64,000 nucleotides of DNA, taken from contig NZ_KB904328.1 in NCBI RefSeq assembly GCF_000379965.1, positions 434,001 through 498,000 of the forward strand. Reading direction: 5' to 3'. This DNA comes from Hoylesella nanceiensis DSM 19126 = JCM 15639. GTDB lineage: Bacteria; Bacteroidota; Bacteroidia; Bacteroidales; Bacteroidaceae. A program made the translations under genes and the position numbers. Below the pieces are notes generated by a model. The model ran no database searches, had not been told where the DNA came from, and saw only the letters and a list, made by a program, of their open reading frames with translations. Of the stretch, positions 9,254 to 16,938 are shown one piece after another. The number at the start of each line of letters is the position of its first letter. Positions within the stretch are counted from its first letter, which is position 1.

Positions 9254-10840
9254 ATGTACAAACGCACACGCACGCTTTTCGTTTCCCTTTTCTTTGCGCT
9301 CGCTTCGCAGGCACAACACGTTACCAACATAACGCCTTTGCCTGGAGAACGATGGTGGGGAGGGGCCACAGCCTTAGGCTCTAAAATGCCCTTTGGCAAC
9401 GAATTGCCTTCGTTTAACCTCTTTAACCAAAACAACAACAACCAAGTTTCGCCCTTATTGCTCTCTAATAAAGGCAGATATATATGGAGCGACCAACCTT
9501 TTACCTTTAGTGTAAAGCAAGGAGTGTTGAACATCGATTCGCCTTTCGAAGTGGTTGAGGCTCAAAAGCACGGCTCAACGCTTAGAGATGCTTACGTTGC
9601 TGCAATGAAAGCGCATTTCCCACCAAGTGGAAAGTTGCCCGATAGCTTGTTTTTCACCATGCCTCAATACAACACATGGATTGAATTGATGTATAATCAA
9701 AATGAAAAAGACGTGTTGAAATATGCCGACGACATCGTGAAGAATGGCTTTCCGCCTGGAATTATTATGATAGACGATAACTGGCAACACTATTATGGCA
9801 ACTTTGAGTTTAAACCCGACCGCTTTCCAAACCCCAAAAACATGGTGAAACGATTGCACGACATGGGCTTTAAGGTGATGTTATGGATCAGTCCGTTTGT
9901 CACTGCCGACTCGCCTGAATACCGATTGCTTGCCGAAAAGGGCTACTTGCTCAAAGATACGACCCAACAACCAGCTATTATTAAATGGTGGAACGGCCAA
10001 AGTGCGGTGTTCGACTTTACCAATCCCGATGCTCGTAGCTACTTTATCAATGAGTTGCGCAACATGCAACAAAGCTATGGCATCGACGGATTTAAGTTTG
10101 ATGGCGGAGATAACCAGTTTTACGACCGCAAAGATCTTGTGTCGTATGGCAATAAGCACCTCAACTCGGTGGAGCACACACGAGCATGGGCAGAAATAGG
10201 CTTGCATTTCCCTTTCAACGAATATCGTGCAGGTTGGCAAATGGGTGGAAAAGAACTCGTGCAACGCTTGGGCGATAAAGATTATTCGTGGCAGGCTGTG
10301 AACCTTCTTGCTCCTGATATGATTGCAGCAGGATTGTTGGGTTATGCTTATTCTTGTCCTGATATGATTGGTGGAGGCTCGTTTGGCACCTTCTTAGGTA
10401 TCGATTCAAAGTCGTTCGATCAAGAACTCATCGTGCGTTCGGCTCAAGTGCATGCCCTTATGCCCATGATGCAGTTCTCGGTAGCCCCTTGGCGCATTCT
10501 TGATAACGAGCATTTGCAAATTGTTTGCAACATGGCAAAGCTCCATGCCAGCTTTGGTCACTACATATTGCAGTGCGCACGTCAGTCGGCTATTACGGGA
10601 GAACCTATCGTTCAAAGCTTAGAATATGCCTACCCTAACCGTGGTTACGCTGAAATAAACAACCAATGGATGTTGGGTGGTGAGTATATGGTGGCTCCAA
10701 TGGTGGGCAAAGGCAGAAGCAGAACAGTGGTGTTGCCTCCTGGAAAGTGGAAAGACGACCAAGGACGTGTGTTAAAAGGCGCACGAACCATCACTATTGA
10801 TGTGCCTCTAAACCGCCTACCCTACTATAAAAAGATGTAA
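9254..10840 (+). CDS. Glycoside hydrolase family 31, secreted alpha-glycosidase
   Basis: The ATG at 9254 gives a clean signal peptide ending ASQAQ and 528 residues; the longer in-frame start at 9146 begins in a terminator. The GH31 barrel is clear: GFPPGIIMIDDNWQ, FKVMLWISPFV, then GIDGFKFDGGD in which Asp283 is the expected nucleophile. LGDKDYSWQ (Asp341 or Asp343) sits where the acid/base is found. GEYMVAPMV marks the end of the barrel. FKFDGGD is closer to the MYORG-like GH31 branch (FKFDAGE) than to YicI (FKTDFGE), so the specificity may be alpha-galactoside rather than glucose or xylose; this is inferred from one motif. No lipobox, so it is probably periplasmic. It is the only clear hydrolase of PUL 1 in the window. 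Confidence 0.88.
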   Translation: MYKRTRTLFVSLFFALASQAQHVTNITPLPGERWWGGATALGSKMPFGNELPSFNLFNQNNNNQVSPLLLSNKGRYIWSDQPFTFSVKQGVLNIDSPFEVVEAQKHGSTLRDAYVAAMKAHFPPSGKLPDSLFFTMPQYNTWIELMYNQNEKDVLKYADDIVKNGFPPGIIMIDDNWQHYYGNFEFKPDRFPNPKNMVKRLHDMGFKVMLWISPFVTADSPEYRLLAEKGYLLKDTTQQPAIIKWWNGQSAVFDFTNPDARSYFINELRNMQQSYGIDGFKFDGGDNQFYDRKDLVSYGNKHLNSVEHTRAWAEIGLHFPFNEYRAGWQMGGKELVQRLGDKDYSWQAVNLLAPDMIAAGLLGYAYSCPDMIGGGSFGTFLGIDSKSFDQELIVRSAQVHALMPMMQFSVAPWRILDNEHLQIVCNMAKLHASFGHYILQCARQSAITGEPIVQSLEYAYPNRGYAEINNQWMLGGEYMVAPMVGKGRSRTVVLPPGKWKDDQGRVLKGARTITIDVPLNRLPYYKKM

Positions 10841-10862
10841 GGCCATCTGCTCTTTTATTGTC

Positions 10863-11010
10863 TTAGGCAGTCTATTTAATCGCATAAGGCAGTCTGTTTA
10901 ATCGAACAAGGACTATAATTGACTGCACAAGGGGTCTAATAGACCGAGCAAGAACTCTAATTTGACAACATAAGGAGTTTAATTTACCGCATAAGGCACT
11001 CTGAAAATCC
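10863..11010. repeat. Degenerate 21-22 bp tandem repeat, seven units (TCTAATTT subfamily)
   Basis: Seven units begin at 10863, 10885, 10907, 10928, 10949, 10971 and 10992, each 21-22 bp. The loose consensus is YAAGGcagTCTaaTTTnacC. The first two units are nearly identical and the last is built into the terminator that follows. The period is not a multiple of three, and no ORF runs through it. It lies directly beside a second array with a different core at 11045-11130. Function unknown. Confidence 0.8.
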
Positions 11011-11031
11011 TCTTTTTCGGAGTGCTTTTTT
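10996..11031 (+). terminator. Rho-independent terminator of the GH31 transcript
   Basis: GCACTCTGAAAA (10996-11007) pairs with TTTTCGGAGTGC (11014-11025), 12 bp with one G-T pair and a 6-nt loop, followed by TTTTTTG. The left arm is the seventh unit of the tandem repeat, so the terminator seems to have arisen within the array. Confidence 0.85.
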
Positions 11032-11044
11032 GTTTCTTGCAAAT

Positions 11045-11130
11045 AAAAGCATTCTCCTTAGCCTTTAATAGCATTTTTATTAGCGTCTAAAAGCATTGCG
11101 GTTGGTAGGTAAAAGCACTGCGGTTAAGCG
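11045..11130. repeat. 22-bp phased palindromic-core array, locus A (4 units)
   Basis: Four units with cores reading AGCAtTCT, AGCAtTTT, AGCAtTGC and AGCAcTGC. Taking the TGC-equivalent triplet as the anchor, they lie at 11053, 11075, 11097 and 11119, exactly 22 bp apart. The same unit and spacing recur in five other gaps of this window. The gap is convergent (GH31 from the left, fimbrillin-like lipoprotein from the right). Confidence 0.75.
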
Positions 11131-11156
11131 AGCGTTTCGGGGGCATATCAAAATAA

Positions 11157-11182
11157 AAAGCGACACCATAAGATGTCGCTTT
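11157..11182 (-). terminator. Terminator of the fimbrillin-like gene
   Basis: AAAGCGACA (11157-11165) pairs with TGTCGCTTT (11174-11182). On the minus strand the hairpin is followed by TTATTTTG. It lies 28 bp beyond the stop of the leftward lipoprotein gene. Confidence 0.8.
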
Positions 11183-11210
11183 CGTTGTTTTATTGAGAAT
11201 TGAGGTACGC

Positions 11211-12992
11211 TTATCTCAAGCGGAATTTACCTGTTTGACTGAAATCTACAAGATATGGAGCACCTGTGTACTTATCGAAATTGACAAGAGAGATGGTGAA
11301 ACTTGGTGTGTCCATGTCGGCATCGTATCTTGAATGATCGTTGTCTACAAATGGAGAAACGTCGTTACGTTGGAAAGTAAAGGCCATTGCACCCTTATTG
11401 TCGGTTACTCCTGCATTTGAAGTCCAATAGAATCCTTGATCACCACAGAACAACATTATTCTAAGATTTTGCTGACTTGCCAGTGTTGGGCGACCGAAAT
11501 AGCCTGCAGCAGGCATAAACATATACTTGCTTCTGTCTGCTTTTGCAGGTCTTTCATAGTTCGCATCAGCGTCGTTGAATGTTCTCTTTGCGTGAGGGTT
11601 GTTAGTGCATGGACATGCTCTAAAGTCCATTCCGAGGAAACCTTCTTTGAGACTCTCAACTGTTACTCTTCTCTCTAAAGCAATTTGCTTGAGTGTTTTA
11701 ATCCAGATACCACCATTATAAAGATGTTTGTTCATTACATACATCTTCCATTCGTCCCACTTAGCCTCTCCATTTAGTATCAACCAAAGTGCTTCGTTGT
11801 GGTTGAATGCCACTGTTGCGCCACGAGTTGCAGCGTTGTCTGCTACATTTGAGGTAGAACCTCCAGGTATTTCGTTTTGGAAGCGTGGGTCGCTTGCCGA
11901 TGTTGCGTAACCAGTTGACTCGCTTGGCATATTTCTTCCAACACGCAATTTGTTAGTTGCGCCCTTCCAATAATATTCGTTTTGAACAGCGTCCCATGCG
12001 TAATATTCGTTTGGATCGAATTCTGTATCGAGTTTGATGTCACGAGAAAGCACACGATTTTCGCCTGCTACGAGCGTCTTGTTCTTAAATGTTTGCTTGT
12101 AATAGCCATAACCTCCTGTTTCTATATCCACTAAACCATATTCAATAGTAAGGTCTTCGTAGGTTCCAGCAGGCATAGTTATGATAATTCCGTTTTGAGT
12201 TACGTCTGCAGCTGTTGGCAAAGGCAACATGTTTTGTTGGTCACGGAAATTTGAATTGAATGATGATATGTGCTTACGACCAAGTAGTTCTTGTTTGTAG
12301 AACCATGCAATAGTGTTCTTTGCACCCGTTTTTGCCTCTCCCACTCCATTGTCGTCGAAGGCAAACTTACCGCTGATAGGCTTGTTTGCGGTTACATATA
12401 CCGCCACAACTCCTACCGAAGAAGAGAAGCCATAGGTTGAATAAGGGCTCAAAACCATGTAGGCAGCCTTGTGTTGAAGGGTGAATTGGTATTTGCCTTG
12501 AGCGTTTTTAGTTGCTACTGCCACGCCACAATCGCCATATTTGCCGATGTTGCTGGCGTCGTTTGGTGCTGTTTGAATTTGAGTTTCAGCGAAAGTCACC
12601 TCGTTAGCTGCGCTACTGTTGTTGCCAGTGTAGCGAACTTTATACGATGTTGCGTTGAGTTGGTCGTTAAAAAAGAAGTTAGCATCTTCTAACTTGCTAC
12701 CGCTTTGAATGTCGCTACCATCGTTTTTCACATAAACACCATCGTTGTTTTTGTCTATCCAAATTTGATCTCCGCTGTTCCAATAGAACAATAGTCCATC
12801 GAGACCAGAGGGAATAGTTACGTATTTGGCTCCTGTGCGGGTCTTTGCGCTGTTGGTTGCAAAGAATTCAGTGAGATGTTTGGGATTTTCTTTTGTATTT
12901 TTCTTTTGTTCTTCGGTTAAATCTTGCGAGCAAGCAGTGAAACCTGCCATTGCTATTGTAGCGAAGAATAGCTTAGTTATCAACTTATTCAT
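11211..12992 (-). CDS. Fimbrillin-like (type V pilus/Mfa-like) lipoprotein
   Basis: A 593-residue lipoprotein with lipobox GFTAC (Cys21) and an acidic stretch after the Cys. The first half follows the fimbrillin-family plan: a short linker, KTRTGAKYVTIP, then two beta-sandwich regions with LLFYWNSGDQIWID, YQFTLQHKAAYMVLSPYST and NKPISGKFAF, and a closing LVAGENRVLSRDIKL at about 330. The last 230 residues (from ALWLILNGEAKWDEW to GFYWTSNAGV) form a separate C-terminal domain in which Trp, Gly and Cys occur at intervals. It is probably surface exposed, as an adhesin or pilus component, or a stand-alone relative. No anchor or usher partners were seen nearby. A small peptide gene lies 47 bp upstream on the same strand. 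Confidence 0.65.
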   Translation of the reverse strand: MNKLITKLFFATIAMAGFTACSQDLTEEQKKNTKENPKHLTEFFATNSAKTRTGAKYVTIPSGLDGLLFYWNSGDQIWIDKNNDGVYVKNDGSDIQSGSKLEDANFFFNDQLNATSYKVRYTGNNSSAANEVTFAETQIQTAPNDASNIGKYGDCGVAVATKNAQGKYQFTLQHKAAYMVLSPYSTYGFSSSVGVVAVYVTANKPISGKFAFDDNGVGEAKTGAKNTIAWFYKQELLGRKHISSFNSNFRDQQNMLPLPTAADVTQNGIIITMPAGTYEDLTIEYGLVDIETGGYGYYKQTFKNKTLVAGENRVLSRDIKLDTEFDPNEYYAWDAVQNEYYWKGATNKLRVGRNMPSESTGYATSASDPRFQNEIPGGSTSNVADNAATRGATVAFNHNEALWLILNGEAKWDEWKMYVMNKHLYNGGIWIKTLKQIALERRVTVESLKEGFLGMDFRACPCTNNPHAKRTFNDADANYERPAKADRSKYMFMPAAGYFGRPTLASQQNLRIMLFCGDQGFYWTSNAGVTDNKGAMAFTFQRNDVSPFVDNDHSRYDADMDTPSFTISLVNFDKYTGAPYLVDFSQTGKFRLR

Positions 12993-13039
12993 ATTTCTAC
13001 TTTAAATAATTTCTATCCTGTTTAGTTTACTTCTAAAAA

Positions 13040-13237
13040 TTAATTGTCATCGTCTTCTTCTTGCCATTCGGTGCCCGTGTTGCCCGTGTGACCTGCATTT
13101 CCGCCAATTCGCTTGTTCGATCCTGCGGTGATGTGGTGTTCAATTTCTAAGTTTAGACTGCTACAACAAGGCTGAACATAGTCATTCTTTGTTAAAAGCA
13201 TCGCTCTTAACAAATCACTCTGATTTAATTTTGTCAT
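13040..13237 (-). CDS. Small 65-residue protein of unknown function
   Basis: A short ORF with a good ATG preceded by an A/T-rich leader (TTTAAACAAAAAAC), typical of Bacteroidota starts, lying 47 bp upstream of the fimbrillin-like gene on the same strand. The N-terminal half looks helical (MTKLNQSDLLRAMLL), then comes a Cys pair (PCCSSLNLE), a Gly-Gly (KRIGGNAG) and an acidic tail (EEDDDN). There is no signal peptide or membrane segment. I do not recognise a family. It may be a precursor peptide, a chaperone-like partner of the lipoprotein, or a regulator; none is shown by the sequence. Co-transcription with the lipoprotein is likely. Confidence 0.6.
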   Translation of the reverse strand: MTKLNQSDLLRAMLLTKNDYVQPCCSSLNLEIEHHITAGSNKRIGGNAGHTGNTGTEWQEEDDDN

Positions 13238-14034
13238 TGTTTTTTGTTTAAATTATTTTAAGTTCTATATCTTTTCAGTGTCGAATCGCTTATTCAAAAT
13301 CTCAAAAAAACGTAACTTTTTCATTTTTTTATTTTTGCAATTTTTTATAAATGCAATGCAAATGTATAACTTTTATGTGGAATAATTTACCTAAAATGCT
13401 TTTACTTTTGCAAATTAATATTATTTAATGAATAAAGAATTGTATACTTAGTTTGCAAAAAATGTTCCTTTTTTAGTTTTCTTGAGTTCAGTCATAATCC
13501 AATTTCTTGCCTTGTTTTTCTCTTTTTTCCATCTAATAAAAAGCAATTAGTCGCCCCCTTTTACTTCCACTTTTCCGCTTTCTCCTCCTTTTCTATCAGT
13601 TCAAACGAAGCAAGCACTTTACCCCTTTCTTTTAAGTGTTCTCCTTCTTCGCTTCAACTTAAACGCCCCTCTCGCTCTTCGCTTTCCCCATAAAAACCGA
13701 TCTTGACAACCTTGCCTTGTCAACTCAACACTTTTGTGGTTCAAAAGAATTGTTATTGAGACGAAATGTCGCCCCTTTTACAGTAGAAAAGGAGTGATTT
13801 GGCGGAGATTTTTGCGTAGCGAAAAGAAATGAGAGTCCTCCACTTAAGAAAGAAGAGCGTGAGAAGTGAAAAGAAAAGGAATATTTTTTGAAGAAAACAA
13901 AACGAGCGAAGAACGAGAAAAGACAACCTTGTAAGTAATTAAATATTAGGTGATTATAAGGTTTTTGAAATAAGATAAAAGGAAAGAAAAACAACGATGA
14001 GGAAAAAAGAGAGTGAAAAAAAGTTCGTGAAAAA
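13238..14034. other. Long gene-free region with a polypyrimidine half and a polypurine half
   Basis: About 800 bp with no credible gene. The first 200 bp are very AT-rich and should hold the promoter of the leftward operon; CAAATGTA at 13359-13366 reads TACATTTG on the minus strand. From about 13480 to 13740 the plus strand is strongly pyrimidine-rich, and from about 13790 to 14035 strongly purine-rich. GTCGCCCC(C)TTTTAC occurs twice (13550-13564, 13768-13781). A hairpin TTGACAA/TTGTCAA lies at 13703-13723. A similar tract occurs at 28136-28470. Confidence 0.6.
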
Positions 14035-14066
14035 TTTGGAGGGAATATAAAAAAGCACTACTTTTG
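14035..14066 (+). promoter_or_regulatory. Promoter of tRNA-Gln
   Basis: TTTG at 14035-14038, a 20-bp spacer and TACTTTTG at 14059-14066 match the Bacteroidota housekeeping consensus (TTTG, then TAnnTTTG). The tRNA starts 11 bp downstream. Confidence 0.8.
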
Positions 14067-14076
14067 CACTCGCAAT

Positions 14077-14147
14077 TGTCCCATGGTGTAATGGTAGCAC
14101 TACAGATTTTGGTTCTGCCAGCGGTGGTTCGAGTCCACCTGGGACAA
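14077..14147 (+). tRNA. tRNA-Gln (anticodon UUG)
   Basis: The 7-bp acceptor stem TGTCCCA/TGGGACA closes the cloverleaf, with discriminator A at 14147. The D-arm reads GTGT...GCAC with GG in its loop. The anticodon arm has loop TTTTGGT, giving anticodon TTG. The T-arm is GGTGG-TTCGAGT-CCACC. The anticodon stem has one A/C mismatch at its base (ACAGA/TCTGC). No CCA is encoded. The tRNA has its own promoter and is followed by a bidirectional terminator. Confidence 0.96.
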
Positions 14148-14150
14148 CAA

Positions 14151-14179
14151 AATAAGGCAATCATAACGATTGCCTTATT
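14151..14179. terminator. Bidirectional terminator between tRNA-Gln and HU
   Basis: AATAAGGCAATC (14151-14162) and GATTGCCTTATT (14168-14179) form a perfect 12-bp stem with a 5-nt loop. T-rich sequence follows on the plus strand and A-rich sequence precedes it, so it can serve both converging genes. Confidence 0.88.
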
Positions 14180-14202
14180 TTATTTTTGTCTGAAGCTATT
14201 AA

Positions 14203-14475
14203 TTATTTAATAGCGTCGTTTAATTCAGCACCAGCTTTAAATTTAGCTACTTTCTTAGCAGGAATGTTGATTTTTTGCTTTGTTGCAGGGTTAATACCTT
14301 GACGAGCTGGACGTTCGTTTACGCTAAATGTACCGAAACCAACTAATTGTACTTTGTCACCTGCTACCAATGCAGCTTTAATTGCTTCTGTTGTTGCATC
14401 TAAAGCCTTCTTTGCAGCTGCCTTGCTTAGGTCAGATCCAGCTGCGATTCTGTCGATTAATTCTGTTTTGTTCAT
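14203..14475 (-). CDS. HU family DNA-binding protein
   Basis: A 90-residue histone-like protein that bends and compacts DNA as a dimer. It has the full HU plan: N-terminal helices (MNKTELIDRIAAGSDLSKAAAKKALDAT), then GFGTFSVNERPAR, the beta-arm with NPATKQKINIPAK and a final helix. The proline at the arm tip (INPAT) is conserved. It is a single-gene unit with its own promoter at 14528-14558 and a terminator shared with tRNA-Gln. Several HU/IHF paralogues usually exist in these genomes, so no specific symbol is given. Confidence 0.97.
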   Translation of the reverse strand: MNKTELIDRIAAGSDLSKAAAKKALDATTEAIKAALVAGDKVQLVGFGTFSVNERPARQGINPATKQKINIPAKKVAKFKAGAELNDAIK

Positions 14476-14527
14476 AAAATCTATTATTTATTAAATAAGA
14501 GTTATCTTTATCTTCTACAATCATTCG

Positions 14528-14558
14528 CAAATATAAAGAGAACATTTCATAAAACAAA
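14528..14558 (-). promoter_or_regulatory. Promoter of the HU gene
   Basis: On the minus strand TTTG (plus 14555-14558), a 19-bp spacer and TATATTTG (plus 14528-14535) match the Bacteroidota consensus. It stands back to back with the rhomboid promoter (TATTTTTG at 14641-14648). Confidence 0.78.
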
Positions 14559-14681
14559 CAAAATCAAAGAAAAACTTCGTTATAACCCTTAAAAAAACGC
14601 TTTACGGCCCTTTATTGGGCAAAAAATCGATATTTTTTTGTATTTTTGCGCAGTTATTAAAGCTTTAAAGAAAATAGAATT

Positions 14682-15629
14682 ATGATGCGCAGTATTCCAT
14701 TCGCAACCAAGAATCTCTTGATTATAAATATAATTCTCTTCCTTGCCACTGTTGTTTATGGCGGATCTGAATTGGCAGGAGAGACACAATACCGACTAAA
14801 CGACTTGTTGGGCTTGCATTTTTTCCTTGCTCCCGACTTTAGAATATACCAACTTTTCACCTACATGTTTATGCATGGCAGTTTCCAACACTTGTTTTTT
14901 AACATGTTTGCGCTGTGGATGTTCGGTGGAATTGTTGAGGAGACCTTTGGTAGAAACAAGTTTATCTTTTTCTATTTCGTGTGCGGAATAGGAGCAGGAT
15001 TGTTTCAAGAGGCAGCTCAGTTTGGTGAGTTCTACTTCGCAGTGAAGAACCAATTGCCCGATTTCTCGTTCGCAGACATCGCCAAAGTGGCGCACAACAG
15101 CGAAAATGTACTGAACCTTTGGACCACAGTGGGGGCTTCGGGAGCCGTTTATGGCATTTTGTTAGCATTCGGAATGCTCTATCCCGAGCAACGAATTTTT
15201 ATCTTCCCCATTCCAGTTCCTATCAAAGCCAAGTGGTTTGTGATGATTTATGCAGGCATAGAGCTGTTCTATGCAATGTCGGGAACCAACAGTAATGTGG
15301 CTCATTTGGCGCATCTTGGCGGTATGGTGTTTGGCTTTATCTTGATAAAATATTGGCAGAAACACCCTGCTTCGGCAGCTCGTGTAGACGATGTGATGAA
15401 CCTTTTCGGCAATATTGGTAAGAAACGCTTCACCAATTCGAACACCCGACCACCGCATCAGGGCACTTCGAGTAGTACACATCGCACCAATGTAGATTGG
15501 GACTACAACGCAAAGCAGAAGCAAGAGCAAAAAGAAGTAGATGCCATCTTAGACAAGATTAGACGAAACGGCTATGACAGCTTAACCAAAGAAGAGAAAC
15601 AACGTCTCTTCGAACAAGGTAAAAAATAA
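14682..15629 (+). CDS. Rhomboid family intramembrane serine protease
   Basis: A polytopic inner-membrane protease of 315 residues. The catalytic dyad is visible: Ser153 in GASGAVYG and His211 in AHLAHLGGMVFG. Also present are the HGSFQHLFFNMFALWMFG helix (the HxxxN oxyanion region) and six hydrophobic segments. The cytosolic tail (about 230-315) is hydrophilic and ends with a predicted helix DSLTKEEKQRLFEQGKK, a tail often seen in Bacteroidota rhomboids. A promoter -7 box (TATTTTTG, 14641-14648) lies 34 bp upstream. The EEP gene starts 113 bp after it and may be co-transcribed. Substrate unknown. Confidence 0.92.
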   Translation: MMRSIPFATKNLLIINIILFLATVVYGGSELAGETQYRLNDLLGLHFFLAPDFRIYQLFTYMFMHGSFQHLFFNMFALWMFGGIVEETFGRNKFIFFYFVCGIGAGLFQEAAQFGEFYFAVKNQLPDFSFADIAKVAHNSENVLNLWTTVGASGAVYGILLAFGMLYPEQRIFIFPIPVPIKAKWFVMIYAGIELFYAMSGTNSNVAHLAHLGGMVFGFILIKYWQKHPASAARVDDVMNLFGNIGKKRFTNSNTRPPHQGTSSSTHRTNVDWDYNAKQKQEQKEVDAILDKIRRNGYDSLTKEEKQRLFEQGKK

Positions 15630-15741
15630 TATGATGAAGGCACTTTTTGATTGTTAACACATGGTTGAAACAAGCAAGAGGCGCCTTTTTCTCTTTTCAA
15701 TCCCCATACAAAATCAATTTAAACTACAAAAAATTAAACAG

Positions 15742-16827
15742 ATGAACATATTTAGTAGCATTATAACTCGTGGCATAGCCGTAGCCAATTGGGCGGTTGT
15801 GGTGTTGATGATGATAACGGGTTATGCTTATTTCTTTTCCCCCATTCAGCACTCTTTGATGTCGGCAATGGGCGTGTTGTTTCCCGTTTTCTTGGTGTTG
15901 AACATCTTGTTCTTAGTGTTTTGGGTAGTGGTGAAATTCAAATACAGCTACATTCCCATTCTTGGACTCGTGCTTTGCTACACTCCAACGCATCAATATG
16001 TGCCCCTAAACATAGAGAAAGAGGCTCCAAAAGGCAGTTTAAAAGTACTTTCTTACAACATACAAAGCTATGGATACTTGCCCGGTGACGAGACAAGAGA
16101 TGAAGAAAACCCCATCGTTCAGTATATTGCCAACAGCAAGGCCGACATCGTTTGCTTGCAAGAAGCCCCCAAGGCACGCATCGAACACGAAGTCGTTACC
16201 ACCCTCAACCCCATCTATCCCTATCAAAGCGAGATGGTTCACGAAACCAGTGGCGATGTGTTAACGCTGTATAGTAAGTACCCCATCATCTCAACCGAGC
16301 GCATTCCCTTCGATAGTGACATCAATCTTAGCGTAGCATACCGCATCAAAGTGGGCAAAGACACCGTGTTAGTGGTGAACAATCACCTTGAATCGAACAA
16401 CATGACCAAGGCTGATAAGGCAGGATTTAAAAACATAGTGCAAGGCAACATCACGAAAAAAGAAACCAAACAAGAAAGCAGTTTGTTGCTCAACAAGTTG
16501 GCCATTGCAGCCAAGAAAAGAGCCGTTCAGGTAGAAGCCGTGGCAAATGTGCTCAAAAAATACCAACATCTGCCCCAAATAGTATGTGGAGATTTTAACG
16601 AATGGCCCAATGGTTACGCTCTAAACACCTTGCAAAAAACGCTCACCAACAGCTTTGTTGAAAGCGGAAACGGACCCGGTTGGAGCTATCATCGCAGTGG
16701 AATGTATGTGCGAATTGATAACATCTTGTGTTCGAAAGAATTCAAGCCATACGGCGCAAAGATCGACTCAAGCATCGACCTAAGCGACCATTATCCCATT
16801 TATTGCTATTTAGAGCGCACGAAATAA
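15742..16827 (+). CDS. Endonuclease/exonuclease/phosphatase (EEP) family membrane protein
   Basis: The ATG at 15742 (MNIFSSIITRG) is preferred to the upstream in-frame ATG at 15661, because the extra 27 residues are basic and precede a good membrane segment. Three hydrophobic helices (about residues 8-95) anchor a soluble EEP domain. That domain shows SYNIQSYG, VCLQEAP, NNHLES, GDFNEWP (Asp284, Asn286) and SDHYPI (Asp349, His350), the metal and catalytic set of the Mg-dependent phosphodiesterase/phosphatase fold. Length 361. Family members cut nucleic acids, phosphoinositides or sphingomyelin, so the substrate cannot be stated. It follows the rhomboid gene on the same strand. Confidence 0.88.
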   Translation: MNIFSSIITRGIAVANWAVVVLMMITGYAYFFSPIQHSLMSAMGVLFPVFLVLNILFLVFWVVVKFKYSYIPILGLVLCYTPTHQYVPLNIEKEAPKGSLKVLSYNIQSYGYLPGDETRDEENPIVQYIANSKADIVCLQEAPKARIEHEVVTTLNPIYPYQSEMVHETSGDVLTLYSKYPIISTERIPFDSDINLSVAYRIKVGKDTVLVVNNHLESNNMTKADKAGFKNIVQGNITKKETKQESSLLLNKLAIAAKKRAVQVEAVANVLKKYQHLPQIVCGDFNEWPNGYALNTLQKTLTNSFVESGNGPGWSYHRSGMYVRIDNILCSKEFKPYGAKIDSSIDLSDHYPIYCYLERTK

Positions 16828-16884
16828 GGTAGAAAAAAAAAGCAAGAAACTATAAATATTTTTTCACTTATGATAAAAATATAG

Positions 16885-16892
16885 TATCTTTG
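16885..16892 (+). promoter_or_regulatory. Promoter -7 box for secDF
   Basis: TATCTTTG matches TAnnTTTG and is followed by CAC, 47 bp before the secDF start. A weak TTTT at 16861-16864 stands where the -33 element is expected. Confidence 0.7.
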
Positions 16893-16938
16893 CACATCTA
16901 TCTAATAGAAAAACAATAATCAAAATAATAAAAACAAA

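Noticed and set aside
10863-11130. Possible CRISPR array
   Set aside because: The period is only 22 bp with degenerate units and no unique spacers of 30 bp or more, and there are no cas genes.
13040-13237. Calling the 65-residue peptide a bacteriocin or RiPP precursor
   Set aside because: A single Gly-Gly is not enough; no maturation enzyme, peptidase-transporter or immunity gene is nearby.
13946-14164. Minus-strand ORFs across the tRNA-Gln gene
   Set aside because: They read through a tRNA, its promoter and its terminator, so they are not genes.
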